A DNA stretch of 64,000 nt from Marinobacter antarcticus (lineage in GTDB: Bacteria; Pseudomonadota; Gammaproteobacteria; Pseudomonadales; Oleiphilaceae), in assembly GCF_900142385.1 (NCBI RefSeq), contig NZ_FRAQ01000001.1:2170001-2234000 (forward strand), given 5' to 3'. This document shows, in pieces, positions 36,299 through 44,560 of the stretch. The position numbers and the translations under genes were made by a program. The notes under the pieces were generated by a model. It worked only from the letters and a program-made list of their open reading frames with translations. It searched no databases and was not told the DNA's origin. Position 1 is the first letter of the stretch; each line of letters begins with the position of its first letter.

Positions 36299-36694
36299 TC
36301 AGGCTGGCTTCCCAAAACGCTTTTCCAGCCATGCATTAATATCCGAGGATTCGTACAACCACTGCTCGCCGCCATCATCATTTTTAATCCGCAAGCAAGG
36401 CACTTTTACATTCCCGCCCCCCTGTTCCAGTTCGGCCCGGTGGGTCTCGTTATGCTGCGCATCCCGCTTTTCAATATTCAGGTTCAGTCGCGCTATCTGT
36501 TTGCGAACTTTTACGCAGAATGGGCAGGTTTTGAACTGATACAACGCCAGGTGCTCACAGGCTGCGTCTACTTTCTGTTGCTCTTCGGCACTGCGCTCCA
36601 ACGGTTTTCCACCGCCAAGCTTTTCGCTCAAAAGTACGAACGGAGTCAGAATAAGGCGTAACGTCCGGAAAAAATAACGGATAACCACTCGCAT
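36299..36694 (-). CDS. Membrane-anchored glutaredoxin-like protein
   Basis: Thiol-disulfide oxidoreductase of 131 residues. Seen: an N-terminal hydrophobic helix (RVVIRYFFRTLRLILTPFVLL, residues 2-22) that probably anchors it, a linker, then a glutaredoxin domain with redox motif CPFC (Cys57, Cys60) in YQFKTCPFCVKV, the cis-Pro loop VKVPCLRI and a terminal SSDINAWLEKRFG helix. Start at 36694 chosen by AAAGG 8 nt upstream; a frame extension to 36745 lacks support. It is convergent with the PEP-CTERM gene. Whether it faces cytoplasm or periplasm is not clear. Confidence 0.85.
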   Translation of the reverse strand: MRVVIRYFFRTLRLILTPFVLLSEKLGGGKPLERSAEEQQKVDAACEHLALYQFKTCPFCVKVRKQIARLNLNIEKRDAQHNETHRAELEQGGGNVKVPCLRIKNDDGGEQWLYESSDINAWLEKRFGKPA

Positions 36695-36803
36695 TGAATA
36701 AACCTTTAATTTGATACATGAATTCCGGTGGGCAGTATAAAGCAAAACCGGTATCGTTCGGGTAATCTGTGCGTGTGCGAAACAGTTTTATAAGGAACTG
36801 CAA

Positions 36804-37487
36804 ATGAAGTCGATTTCCCTGTGGGACCTACCCACACGGCTGTTTCACTGGTTGTTGGTGCTCGCGGTCACTGGCTCAATAGTAGCGGTCAAGCTTGGTG
36901 GCACCTGGATGCTGTGGCATGAACGCTTTGGTCTCACCATTGTCGGCCTGATCAGCTTTCGGTTGGCCTGGGGCTTTGTTGGCTCCACGTATGCGCGGTT
37001 TTGGCAGTTTATACCCGGGCCGGCAGCCATATCAGCATACCTCAAAGGTGAATGGCAAGGTTTGGGGCACAACCCTCTGGGTGCTTTGTCGGTGCTGGCC
37101 ATGCTCGGATTGCTGGGCTTTCAGGCGGTTACCGGACTGTTTGCAACAGATACTATTGCGTTTAACGGGCCGCTCTACGGCGCGGTATCGTCTGGGTGGA
37201 ATGACACGATCACTTCGTGGCACAAGCTGACGGAATGGTTTATCTACGGTTTGATTGGTTTACACATTGCCAGCGTGTTCTTTTACACACTGGTAAAAAA
37301 GGACAACCTGATCACCCCGATGATTAGCGGGCGCAAAATCGTAAATGAAAAGCCGGATAAAGACCGCCAAGGCGGTGGCCTGGTTGCTCTGATTATTGCG
37401 CTGGCGATAGCAGGGTTTGCGGTGTGGGTAGCGAACGGTGGGCTGCTGCCTCCCCCTCCGCCGCCAGCACCCGATCTGGGGTGGTAA
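36804..37487 (+). CDS. Cytochrome b561 family membrane protein
   Basis: Diheme inner-membrane electron carrier of the cytochrome b561/nickel-dependent hydrogenase b-subunit fold. 227 residues, four main helices. Seen: WDLPTRLFHWLLVLAVTGS near 7-25, HERFGLTIVGLISFRLAWG near 39-57, a third near 92-112, and HKLTEWFIYGLIGLHIASVFFYTL near 140-163 with candidate heme histidines in each. The C-terminus has an extra helix and a Pro-rich end (PPPPPPAP). Start behind AAGGAAC. A cytochrome c' gene converges on it, a pairing seen in other marine gammaproteobacteria. Confidence 0.88.
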   Translation: MKSISLWDLPTRLFHWLLVLAVTGSIVAVKLGGTWMLWHERFGLTIVGLISFRLAWGFVGSTYARFWQFIPGPAAISAYLKGEWQGLGHNPLGALSVLAMLGLLGFQAVTGLFATDTIAFNGPLYGAVSSGWNDTITSWHKLTEWFIYGLIGLHIASVFFYTLVKKDNLITPMISGRKIVNEKPDKDRQGGGLVALIIALAIAGFAVWVANGGLLPPPPPPAPDLGW

Positions 37488-37518
37488 CAGGGAGAAGGGC
37501 AGGTTTTGCTTGCAGAGC

Positions 37519-37986
37519 TTACTCGGCGCGGAACTCGTCGTGGCAGGCCTTGCAGGACTTGCCTACTTCGCTGAACTGGGCTGCGATTGCGGCTTTATCA
37601 CCGCCGTTTGCAGCGATTTCCTGAAGCTTGTTAGAAGCTTGGGCAAAGCCGATAGCCACTTCACGGGCTTTGTCCGGCTTGTCGAAAAACTCCGGCTTAA
37701 GGTCGGTGTTGTCGTTCTTGTCCATGGCTGTACCGGGCCCGAAGAGGGCGCCCAGGCCGGAGTTAGCTACGGCGGCAATGGCGTTGGCTGCAGCCAGTAT
37801 CTGTTGCTCATTGTAGGCGACATCACCATCGATGGCCTGAGCCTTGATTTTGCCCATGTTCCATCCGGCAAACGTAAACGCGCTCTGGCGGGTTTCAATC
37901 TGGTCTTTCACGTCCATCTGAGCCACAACGGGTGTCGCTACGGCAGCGCTCAGCGCCAAGGCCACAAAAAATCCTGATTTACGCAT
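37519..37986 (-). CDS. Cytochrome c' (class II cytochrome c)
   Basis: Periplasmic four-helix heme protein of 155 residues; cytochromes c' bind nitric oxide and may protect against it. Seen: signal peptide FFVALALSAAVATPVVAQ (cleavage near 23), helical body, and C-terminal heme site CKACH at residues 145-149 followed by DEFRAE. Start at 37986 supported by AGAGGAAC; the upstream extension to 38022 has no signal peptide logic. It converges with the cytochrome b561 gene, 31 nt apart, and may exchange electrons with it (inference). Confidence 0.92.
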   Translation of the reverse strand: MRKSGFFVALALSAAVATPVVAQMDVKDQIETRQSAFTFAGWNMGKIKAQAIDGDVAYNEQQILAAANAIAAVANSGLGALFGPGTAMDKNDNTDLKPEFFDKPDKAREVAIGFAQASNKLQEIAANGGDKAAIAAQFSEVGKSCKACHDEFRAE

Positions 37987-38131
37987 AGTTCTTGTTCCTC
38001 TTTCATCTATGAAAAAAATCAAAGCGATACTGACAAGCTGATGATTTCACAAATGGTGCGGGTTTACACTGCAAAGTTTGGGTAAAGCCAGCGATGCGAA
38101 TGGCGGTTGGTCAGGGAAGGTACCAGAAAGC

Positions 38132-38170
38132 AAAAAAGCCAGTTCTTACGGAGATCGTAAGCAACTGACT
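38132..38170 (-). terminator. Intrinsic terminator after tRNA-Val
   Basis: On the minus strand, AGTCAGTTGCTTACG pairs with CGTAAGAACTGGCT (one bulge and one G-U pair) around ATCTC, followed by six T residues. It lies just downstream of the tRNA 3' end. Confidence 0.88.
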
Positions 38171-38183
38171 TTCCTTGCAGAAT

Positions 38184-38260
<77 letters not shown>

Positions 38261-38279
38261 GTGTTCTGCAACGGGGCGA

Positions 38280-38308
38280 AATATACTGACTCCCGTGTTT
38301 TTGGTCAA
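38280..38308 (-). promoter_or_regulatory. Promoter for tRNA-Val
   Basis: On the minus strand TTGACC, 17 nt, TATATT, placed 19 nt before the mature tRNA 5' end and inside the 54-nt gap after the transporter stop. Near-consensus sigma-70 promoter. Confidence 0.8.
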
Positions 38309-38314
38309 CCTCTT

Positions 38315-39265
38315 TTATCCGGTTTTTCTTTTTCTCAGCGAGGCTCTAAGCGCTTTGCTCAAGGCACTCCAGCGGTTAACGATCAATGCCGCGAAGATCA
38401 ACGCACAGCCGGCCAGCTGCGTTGTGGTCATGATTTCACCAAACCATCCAGCCGCAAACAGAGATACCCAAACAGGTTCCAGCACCAGAATAACGGCGCC
38501 GTGACTGTGTGTGGACAGGCTTTGAGCATAGGTTTGCACAAGAAAGCGCCCGGCGGTGCCTATCGTCGCGCTGGCGAGAACCCACCAGATCAGCAGGGGT
38601 GGAGGATGGCTGAAGGTTGGCTGCCAGGGTTCCAGAAACAGTGATTCAGTCAGAGTCACCAGCCCGACTGTAACCAGCGCGATGGCCGTCAAAGGCAAGG
38701 CGGGAACCCGGTGCTTTTCGATTGTTTTACCCTGGCGGTTGATCACCGTGCGCTGATTCGCAGCCCGGGTGTTCAGGGTGAAAAACAGCGCAAAAATAGT
38801 TGCGGCCGCCACAAAGAACATCTGGCCAGGCTCGGGCTGAAAACCATTGCGCAGTGAGAGCAGGGCGAGCCCGGCTACGGCAACGGGAATGGCCAGCCAA
38901 GTACTTGCAGGTTGCAATTCCTTGAAAGCCAGACGGGCAATGACAGGAACAATAACCACGCCAAGGCTGGTAATAAAGGCCCCTTCACCCATGCTGGTGC
39001 CATGAAACAGGCCCATCACCCAGAAGCTCATGGCAACGCCAAAAACCAACCCAACGCCCATGCCGCGTTTGAGCTGATCCCCGCTCAAGCGGGCCAGCCG
39101 TCGCCAGGCGAACATAGCCAGAAGGCCGCCGGCAATCAGAAACCGCAACCCCATAAACAATAACGGCGGCATGAGCAGCACAGCTTCTTTGGAGAAGATC
39201 CAGCTTATGGCTGCAAGCAGGGTAACGGTGACGAGAAGCAGGTCGGATTTATGGGCGTCGGACAT
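38315..39265 (-). CDS. EamA-family (DMT superfamily) transporter
   Basis: Inner-membrane exporter of the drug/metabolite transporter superfamily, 316 residues. Two EamA halves with about ten membrane segments are visible, including LLVTVTLLAAISWIFSKEAV near the start, FITSLGVVIVPVIARLAF near 98 and LVLEPVWVSLFAAGWFGEIM near 262. The EP motif in LVLEPVW is typical of the second half. A soluble loop with charged residues lies near 175-190. The ribosome site is weak. The substrate cannot be inferred from context; it sits downstream of the lipase gene, with a probable terminator between. Confidence 0.88.
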   Translation of the reverse strand: MSDAHKSDLLLVTVTLLAAISWIFSKEAVLLMPPLLFMGLRFLIAGGLLAMFAWRRLARLSGDQLKRGMGVGLVFGVAMSFWVMGLFHGTSMGEGAFITSLGVVIVPVIARLAFKELQPASTWLAIPVAVAGLALLSLRNGFQPEPGQMFFVAAATIFALFFTLNTRAANQRTVINRQGKTIEKHRVPALPLTAIALVTVGLVTLTESLFLEPWQPTFSHPPPLLIWWVLASATIGTAGRFLVQTYAQSLSTHSHGAVILVLEPVWVSLFAAGWFGEIMTTTQLAGCALIFAALIVNRWSALSKALRASLRKRKTG

Positions 39266-39328
39266 GGTGTAAGGGCGTCACCAGAGTTAGGGAAGTGGCG
39301 TAGCCCAACAATGTATAGTTTGCGAAGT

Positions 39329-39357
39329 AAAAAGGAAAGAAGGCTCGTCCGTGAGCC
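39329..39357 (-). terminator. Probable terminator after the lipase gene
   Basis: On the minus strand GGCTC, loop ACGGAC, GAGCC, followed by TTCTTTCCTTTTT. The short stem makes it weaker than the others in the window. Confidence 0.45.
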
Positions 39358-39384
39358 CGCTGGAATCCCTGATGCCAATGGCTG

Positions 39385-40473
39385 TTAATTGTTAAGTGTA
39401 GAGTACACCAGTGTAGACATATCGGTCTGGTCTGAGCCAGGCACTTCTATATACCGGTCTTTTGAACCCCAGAGCTTCCACCAGGGGCGCTTGCTGTAAG
39501 TCCTGCTGGCAAAGTCTACCTGCAGGCTGTTCAGCGTTGTGTTGTTCACTACCGGCACCGAGATGTTTCCGGTTTCCGATCCAAGAACACCGCCATGGGT
39601 AACACCTTCGTTCATCAATATCGGGTAATGGTTGTAGTAGAGGCCGGCAGGACCATTCTGGCTGGTTACCTTGCCAGCAAGGCTGAGGTTACCGGTGCAC
39701 GAATCGATACCCTGAGCAGAGGTTGCGCCACAGGATGAATGCGCAGGTACAACGCCGTCGTCTTTACCGGCGATGAAGGGCTTGGTGATGCCCGCGTAGG
39801 GTGAACCACCCGCGACGAAGCGGAGCCTTGGAACAGAGTTGGGGCTCAGGGCAAGATTTCTCGCTGTATTGGTTTGCAGGTCATTTACCACGCCCAGTTT
39901 CCCTGGCTCAGGCTCTATGCCTGTGAACGCCTGCACGGCGGCACGAAGAGGCCAGTTATACCAGGTCGGGTTGTACGCAAGGCTCAGCGCAAGGTTAGCC
40001 AGGTCTGTGCCACCACCAGCGCCAGCGTAGTCTATGGATGCAAGGATTTTCAGTGGAGGTAAACCCTCGTTCTGCAACCAGCGCGCCTGATTTTCCAACA
40101 GATAGCGGGTAACAAGATCGCCAGTTGAGTGCGAGACAACTATGCAGAAGTCATTGCACAGTCCTTGCTGACTGATTTCGCGGATCTGCTCATACGCCCT
40201 TTGCGCAATGCTGCCTTCAATCCTGCCATCGCTTGGCCAGTCAACGCGGGCTTCTGAGCGGGATAGCCAGAATGTCTGCCAGTAATCCTCGCCGGCGTCT
40301 CTGATCGCCTGCAGGTTAGCGGGGGGCGTATCAAGGTCCTCCATCTGAAAGCCGTGAACCAGAATCACATTGTGCCCGGCTAGCTGCGCCTGGGCGGTTC
40401 CGGCCATCATACTGCTGGTCAGCACGGTGGCCAGCGCAATTTTACAGGCATATCGGGTCTTTTTTGTTGTCAT
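39385..40473 (-). CDS. Secreted lipase/esterase, alpha/beta hydrolase
   Basis: Exported alpha/beta hydrolase of 362 residues. Seen: signal peptide ALATVLTSSMMAGTAQAQ (cleavage near 30), oxyanion strand HNVILVHGFQ (His40-Gly41), and nucleophile elbow VVSHSTGDLVTRYLLE with Ser116. The elbow reads S-H-S-T-G, where most lipases have G-x-S-x-G. Paired cysteines (C106 and C110; SSCGATSAQGIDSCTG) suggest periplasmic or extracellular disulfides. A KDDGVVPAHSSCG loop probably carries the catalytic Asp, and NHYPILMNEGVTHGG the His. The preceding gene on the same strand, 36 nt away, encodes a beta-rich membrane-anchored protein of unknown role. Substrate not determined. Confidence 0.85.
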   Translation of the reverse strand: MTTKKTRYACKIALATVLTSSMMAGTAQAQLAGHNVILVHGFQMEDLDTPPANLQAIRDAGEDYWQTFWLSRSEARVDWPSDGRIEGSIAQRAYEQIREISQQGLCNDFCIVVSHSTGDLVTRYLLENQARWLQNEGLPPLKILASIDYAGAGGGTDLANLALSLAYNPTWYNWPLRAAVQAFTGIEPEPGKLGVVNDLQTNTARNLALSPNSVPRLRFVAGGSPYAGITKPFIAGKDDGVVPAHSSCGATSAQGIDSCTGNLSLAGKVTSQNGPAGLYYNHYPILMNEGVTHGGVLGSETGNISVPVVNNTTLNSLQVDFASRTYSKRPWWKLWGSKDRYIEVPGSDQTDMSTLVYSTLNN

Positions 40474-40509
40474 GATTGCTCCGTTTTGCTTGATTGTTGT
40501 TGTGGTACC

Positions 40510-41583
40510 TCAGAACTTGTCAGCCAGCTGTTTCAGCAGAGCTGCACGCTGTTCTGATTCGGGATTTACCGCCGGAGTGTCATTAAGATCATCAAGATCC
40601 GGCGGCTCAAAGCTGTAACCGTCATCCGGGCCGAAGGCATAATGGGTGCGGTCACCGGGCTGAGCCGGCAGTTGCCGTATCTGCAAGTTACGCAGCTGGA
40701 ACTGTCCGTCGAACGATTTGTTGGCAAGCACAGTGCCGTGAGCTTTCAGTGAGATGGTGCCAGAGGTACGGTCGAGCCGTTTCTCGGCCTGAAGCTGAGC
40801 GACAGGTTGCTGGCCATTATAGAGCTGGGCAGACAGTGCATAGAAACCGGAAGCCTGTGGCGAAAAGCTGACGGGAATCACCAGATTGTTGTTGCTGAGG
40901 TAGGTGTTTTCCAGGCCTTCAAAATCGCCGAGATAGGGCTCAATGGTGAGGCTGGAGGCATGTCTCACAGGCTTTCCGTCAACGGTTGCTTCCACAATAA
41001 GCCGGTATTCTCCCGGTTCTTCGTCGGTTGTCAGGCTGCCCTGGTAGTAGCCTGTCTGGCCATCCTGTTCCAGCGTTGTGCTCCCGACCGAATCCCTGGA
41101 TTCAGGGTGCTCAAGGGTCGCCTGAAGCGAATAACCCATCACTTGAGGGCCTTGCAATGAGGCGACAACAAGGATGTCCTCACCTCGCGTAAAGCGGAAC
41201 TTATCGAGGGTGACGGTGAACTGGCCGCCGTTTCCGAGAGGCAGTGCCACGGGTTCGTAGCGATTACCCTGGTAACCTTTCGCCTGAGCCTCGGTTAAAG
41301 GAACCGACCAGGGCGGATAACGAACGGACTGGGCATACTGGTCCGCCACTTTAGCGAGCATGAACCCAACGGGATTATCCGAAGGTGGATATTTCTCAAA
41401 GCCCGCAGCCGCCTGAGAAGGTCCTGGCGGGGAGCCCGGCCTGGCAGGTTTAAGCTGGTCTTCACCCCCCGCAGTTTTTGTGTCCCAACTAAAACCGAAG
41501 CGGTTATTTTCAGACAACAGGTATCCGGTGCCGACCACAATGGAGGCTGCAACTATAACGACTACGAGCGCCTTTCCGAGCAT
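40510..41583 (-). CDS. Membrane-anchored beta-sandwich protein, unrecognised, paired with the lipase
   Basis: I do not recognise this 357-residue protein with certainty. Seen: an N-terminal membrane anchor or uncleaved signal (ALVVVIVAASIVVGTGYLL, residues 5-23), a Pro/Gly-rich linker to about 70, a segment RYPPWSVPLTEAQAKGYQG near 92-110, two or more Ig-like beta domains (GQFTVTLDKFRFTRGEDIL near 120; YYQGSLTTDEEPGEYRLIV near 190), then an acidic Pro/Asp tail. It is not the all-helical lipase chaperone LifO/Lif in composition. Its position 36 nt before the lipase gene on the same strand suggests a partner for lipase folding, anchoring or sensing (inference). It follows yceI at 23 nt. Confidence 0.7.
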   Translation of the reverse strand: MLGKALVVVIVAASIVVGTGYLLSENNRFGFSWDTKTAGGEDQLKPARPGSPPGPSQAAAGFEKYPPSDNPVGFMLAKVADQYAQSVRYPPWSVPLTEAQAKGYQGNRYEPVALPLGNGGQFTVTLDKFRFTRGEDILVVASLQGPQVMGYSLQATLEHPESRDSVGSTTLEQDGQTGYYQGSLTTDEEPGEYRLIVEATVDGKPVRHASSLTIEPYLGDFEGLENTYLSNNNLVIPVSFSPQASGFYALSAQLYNGQQPVAQLQAEKRLDRTSGTISLKAHGTVLANKSFDGQFQLRNLQIRQLPAQPGDRTHYAFGPDDGYSFEPPDLDDLNDTPAVNPESEQRAALLKQLADKF

Positions 41584-41606
41584 TCATCTCTCCTTCTCAA
41601 TATTAC

Positions 41607-42224
41607 TCAAAACCAGCCGGAATCCTTTACCGCTTCAAAGCCAAAACGGAGATTTACCTCATCCCCTACCAGAGCCGGATCGAGCCCGTAGGTCATGCCC
41701 CATTCGCTGCGCTTGAGGGTTGTTTCAGCGCTAATACCCAGCGTGTATTCTTCATGGCCAATAGGGTATTCGGCAGCCTTGTTCAGAGTCACGTCCAGTT
41801 CGACAGGCTTTGTTTGCCCGAGCATGTTCAAGTCCCCGGTGACTATTCCAGATGATTCCCCTGTCGTCTCAAAGCCGGTTACTGTAAATGTAATGTCCGG
41901 ATATTTGCCGCTGTTAAGAAAATCTTTGCCAGTAAGGTGGTCGTCGCGCTTTTCGTGATTGGTGAACACGCTTTTGCTTTTGAAAACGAGCTTGCCCGAG
42001 ATCAGTTCCCGGGTTTCTTCGTCGTAAACAAATTCGCCTTCAACCGTCCGGAACATCCCCATTACCGGGGCGTAGCCGATGTGCATGATTTCGAAGACCA
42101 TCGAGAAATGCTCATCGTCCACCTCAAAGTTGGCGGGCGCCGCATTTGCTACGTTCACAATAGATGCCAGAGAGAAACAGGCAAGAAAAGCCGGTGTCAG
42201 AAAAAACTGTTTAGACTGTTTCAT
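41607..42224 (-). CDS. YceI-family periplasmic lipid-binding protein
   Basis: Exported lipocalin-like barrel of 205 residues; YceI members bind isoprenoid or fatty-acyl ligands. Seen: signal peptide FFLTPAFLACFSLASIVNVANA (to about 28), the YceI start FEVDDEHFSMVFEIMHIGY, KSVFTNHEKRDDHLTGKDFLN near 85-105, YPDITFTVTGFETTG, and GDLNMLGQTKPVELDV. Its start lies 14 nt inside the end of the CDP-alcohol phosphotransferase gene, so the two are translationally coupled. Confidence 0.9.
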   Translation of the reverse strand: MKQSKQFFLTPAFLACFSLASIVNVANAAPANFEVDDEHFSMVFEIMHIGYAPVMGMFRTVEGEFVYDEETRELISGKLVFKSKSVFTNHEKRDDHLTGKDFLNSGKYPDITFTVTGFETTGESSGIVTGDLNMLGQTKPVELDVTLNKAAEYPIGHEEYTLGISAETTLKRSEWGMTYGLDPALVGDEVNLRFGFEAVKDSGWF

Positions 42225-42990
42225 GATGAAATCTCCTTTGATAAAGCCAGTACACGTCGGTCAAAAACGACCAGGCGAGTAACAACAGTGCGGTTGCCAG
42301 CGTCAGGCTGGCGAAGGAAGGTGAAACGGGCGGCAGGATGGCGACCATCAGGGTAACGATCTGCCACACACAGATGGTTTTGCGTCGGAAACTTTCGGGC
42401 AGGGGGGCATTGAGCCAGTTCAGCGCATAAGATGCGGCCACAAACAGGTAGCGCATAATACCCAGTGCGAGAACCCATGCACCGGCTTTGCCGCTTACCA
42501 TAACAGCCAGGCATAGCCCCAGAATCAGCAGTGCATCCATTTCCATATCGAAACGGGCGCCGAATTCACTCCCTGAGTTGGTCACCCGGGCAAGCTTGCC
42601 GTCGACGCCGTCGAGAATCAGGGCAAGCAGAGCGCCAATGGCATAGAGCCAGAGCGCATAGTCGGTGGAGTGCATGGAGATGAACGGCGCCGCGGCCACT
42701 AACGCAACAATAAGGCTGCTGCGAAAAAGAGTAGCTCGATTTGCCCAACCAAAATCTTTATCGGCAGGCCAGCTTGTAAACACGGCAACACAGATAACAC
42801 CATATATCAGGGTTGCGATTACAAACATCGGCCAGGATGATGAAAACAGGATGTCTGCAAAAGCTATCCACAATGCAGTGAGCGCAGCGCCCCAGAGAAG
42901 ATCGGCCCAAGCTGGTACTCTGCAAGCTGATACTTTGGTCGGTGTCGTGGCCGCCACCAAGGGCTGTTTCGGCTGCCTTTCAGAATCCAT
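42211..42990 (-). CDS. CDP-alcohol phosphotransferase
   Basis: Inner-membrane enzyme that transfers a phospho-alcohol from a CDP-linked donor. 259 residues. The family motif D-x2-DG-x2-AR-x8-G-x3-D-x3-D is complete: Asp127, Asp130-Gly131, Ala134-Arg135, Gly144, Asp148 and Asp152 in LDGVDGKLARV and FGARFDMEMD. About six membrane segments surround it. It is divergent from the dehydrogenase gene at 43144 across 153 nt and overlaps yceI by 14 nt. TATAAT at 43048-43053 (minus strand) could be its -10 box. The position suggests it adds or uses a lipid or polyol for the product of the neighbouring cluster; that is inference. Confidence 0.9.
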   Translation of the reverse strand: MDSERQPKQPLVAATTPTKVSACRVPAWADLLWGAALTALWIAFADILFSSSWPMFVIATLIYGVICVAVFTSWPADKDFGWANRATLFRSSLIVALVAAAPFISMHSTDYALWLYAIGALLALILDGVDGKLARVTNSGSEFGARFDMEMDALLILGLCLAVMVSGKAGAWVLALGIMRYLFVAASYALNWLNAPLPESFRRKTICVWQIVTLMVAILPPVSPSFASLTLATALLLLAWSFLTDVYWLYQRRFHHETV

Positions 42991-43143
42991 AATGGAGCTC
43001 CAGCGTATAGGTTTCAGGCGTAAGTCAGTGCCGGGCTAATGTTCATAATTATAGTTGCCGGAACAGGTTATTGCATACGACAGGGAGCCCGTTTCAGAGG
43101 CACCTGATTATTCGATTAACATTATTGACACAGGGAGTGCTGG

Positions 43144-44151
43144 ATGAGTTCCGGTTTTAGTTGTTCAACAAAGCAATCCGTGTCCCGGGCCTTTTGGGTA
43201 ACCGGGCCTGGCGAAGGTCGTATTCTGGAAGCACCGGTGGCATCCGGCCAGCCGGATAACAACGAACCCTGGGTCGTTGTTCAAACGCTATGGTCTGCTG
43301 TCAGCAGAGGTACGGAGTCATTGGTGTTCAACGGCCGGGTCCCGGAAAGCGAATTTGATCGCATGCGGGCACCTTTTCAGGAAGGGGCGTTTCCATGGCC
43401 GGTAAAATACGGATACGCCAACGTGGGGCGTGTGGTTGAAGGGCCGGACGAACTTGTCGGTAAAACGGTGTTTTGTCTTTTCCCCCATCAGGCATGTTAT
43501 TCAGTCCCGGCCAGTGCGGTAACACCTGTTCCCGCTGGCGTTCCGCCGGAACGGGCCATTCTTGCAGCCAATATGGAAACCGCGATCAATGGTCTTTGGG
43601 ACGCCATGCCTGCTGTGGGTGATCGCATTGCTGTGGTAGGTCTTGGTGTTGTCGGCCTTCTTGTCAGTTGGCTTGCCAGCCGCATTCCGGGAACACGGGT
43701 GACGGCGATTGATACCAATCCCGCCCGTGCGTCGGTCGCAGAGGCTCTGGGGCTGACCTTTGCATCGGAGTCTTCGGCAGATGATCACGATCTGGTTATT
43801 CACGCCAGTGGTCATGAATCCGGCCTGACAGCCGCGCTTGCTCTGGCAGGTCAGGATGCAACCGTGCTGGAAATGAGCTGGTACGGCGACAAGCCTGTTT
43901 CTGTCTCACTTGGGGGCGCATTTCACTCCCGCAGGCTTACGCTTCAATCCAGCCAGGTCGGCCAGATCCCGCCGGCTCGCCAGCCCCGGTGGACATACCG
44001 TAAACGCCTTGAGCTGGCGCTCGAGTTGCTGCAACACGATGTTCTGGACCAGCTGATTACCGGAGAAACGCCTTTCGAGCAGATGCCGGAAACCATGAGC
44101 CGGATTCTTTCGAACGGCAGTGATACGCTTTGCCACCGCATAAAATACTGA
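43144..44151 (+). CDS. Zinc-type alcohol dehydrogenase-like protein (MDR superfamily)
   Basis: Medium-chain dehydrogenase of 335 residues. Seen: LWSAVSRGTESLVFNGRVP near 49-67, where classic zinc ADHs have a catalytic Cys but this subfamily has Ser-Arg-Gly-Thr-Glu; FPWPVKYGYANVGRVVEG near 83-100; and the nucleotide fold IAVVGLGVVGLLVSW with GLGVVG at 166-171. The structural-zinc lobe is missing. Similar to the BchC-like and threonine-dehydrogenase-like branch. SD GGGAG 6 nt before the ATG. It heads a four-gene + strand run with very short gaps or overlaps: next gene after 10 nt. Substrate unknown. Confidence 0.87.
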   Translation: MSSGFSCSTKQSVSRAFWVTGPGEGRILEAPVASGQPDNNEPWVVVQTLWSAVSRGTESLVFNGRVPESEFDRMRAPFQEGAFPWPVKYGYANVGRVVEGPDELVGKTVFCLFPHQACYSVPASAVTPVPAGVPPERAILAANMETAINGLWDAMPAVGDRIAVVGLGVVGLLVSWLASRIPGTRVTAIDTNPARASVAEALGLTFASESSADDHDLVIHASGHESGLTAALALAGQDATVLEMSWYGDKPVSVSLGGAFHSRRLTLQSSQVGQIPPARQPRWTYRKRLELALELLQHDVLDQLITGETPFEQMPETMSRILSNGSDTLCHRIKY

Positions 44152-44161
44152 GGAGCCTCTT

Positions 44162-44560
44162 ATGTTCAGTCTGACAGTTCGGGATCACATGATGATCGCG
44201 CACAGTTTTAATGGTGAGATTTTCGGCCCGGCGCAAAAAACCCACGGTGCCACCTACGTGGTTGATATGACATTCGAGCGCCACGAACTTGATAGCGATG
44301 ATTTGATTATTGATATCGGCCTGGCGTCTGAGGTGCTCAAGCAAGTGTTGAGCGAATTCAACATGAAGAATCTCGATAATATTGAAGACTTCCGTGGCCG
44401 AAACACCACCACCGAGTTCATGGCAAAGAAAGTGTTTGACCGGATGGTTGCCGCCATTCACGCAGGGCGACTGGGCGAAACGGCAAAAGCCGTGCATGCG
44501 TTGAAGGTCACTCTGGCTGAGTCGCACATTGCCTGGGCCAGTTACCATGCCGAAGTCTGA
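44162..44560 (+). CDS. 6-pyruvoyl-tetrahydropterin synthase-like protein
   Basis: T-fold protein of 132 residues in the PTPS/QueD superfamily, whose members act on dihydroneopterin triphosphate. Seen: zinc ligand His14 in MIAHSFNG, second ligand His28 in KTHGATYVVDM, DIGLASEVLKQVLSEF near 51-66, the LDNIEDFRGRNTTTEFMAKK segment typical of the family near 71-90, and AESHIAWASY near 119-128. The usual second His of HGHNY is Ala30 and the Cys that normally precedes HGH by four is absent, so classic QueD or PTPS catalysis is doubtful. It starts 10 nt after the dehydrogenase and overlaps the next gene by 14 nt. Confidence 0.85.
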   Translation: MFSLTVRDHMMIAHSFNGEIFGPAQKTHGATYVVDMTFERHELDSDDLIIDIGLASEVLKQVLSEFNMKNLDNIEDFRGRNTTTEFMAKKVFDRMVAAIHAGRLGETAKAVHALKVTLAESHIAWASYHAEV

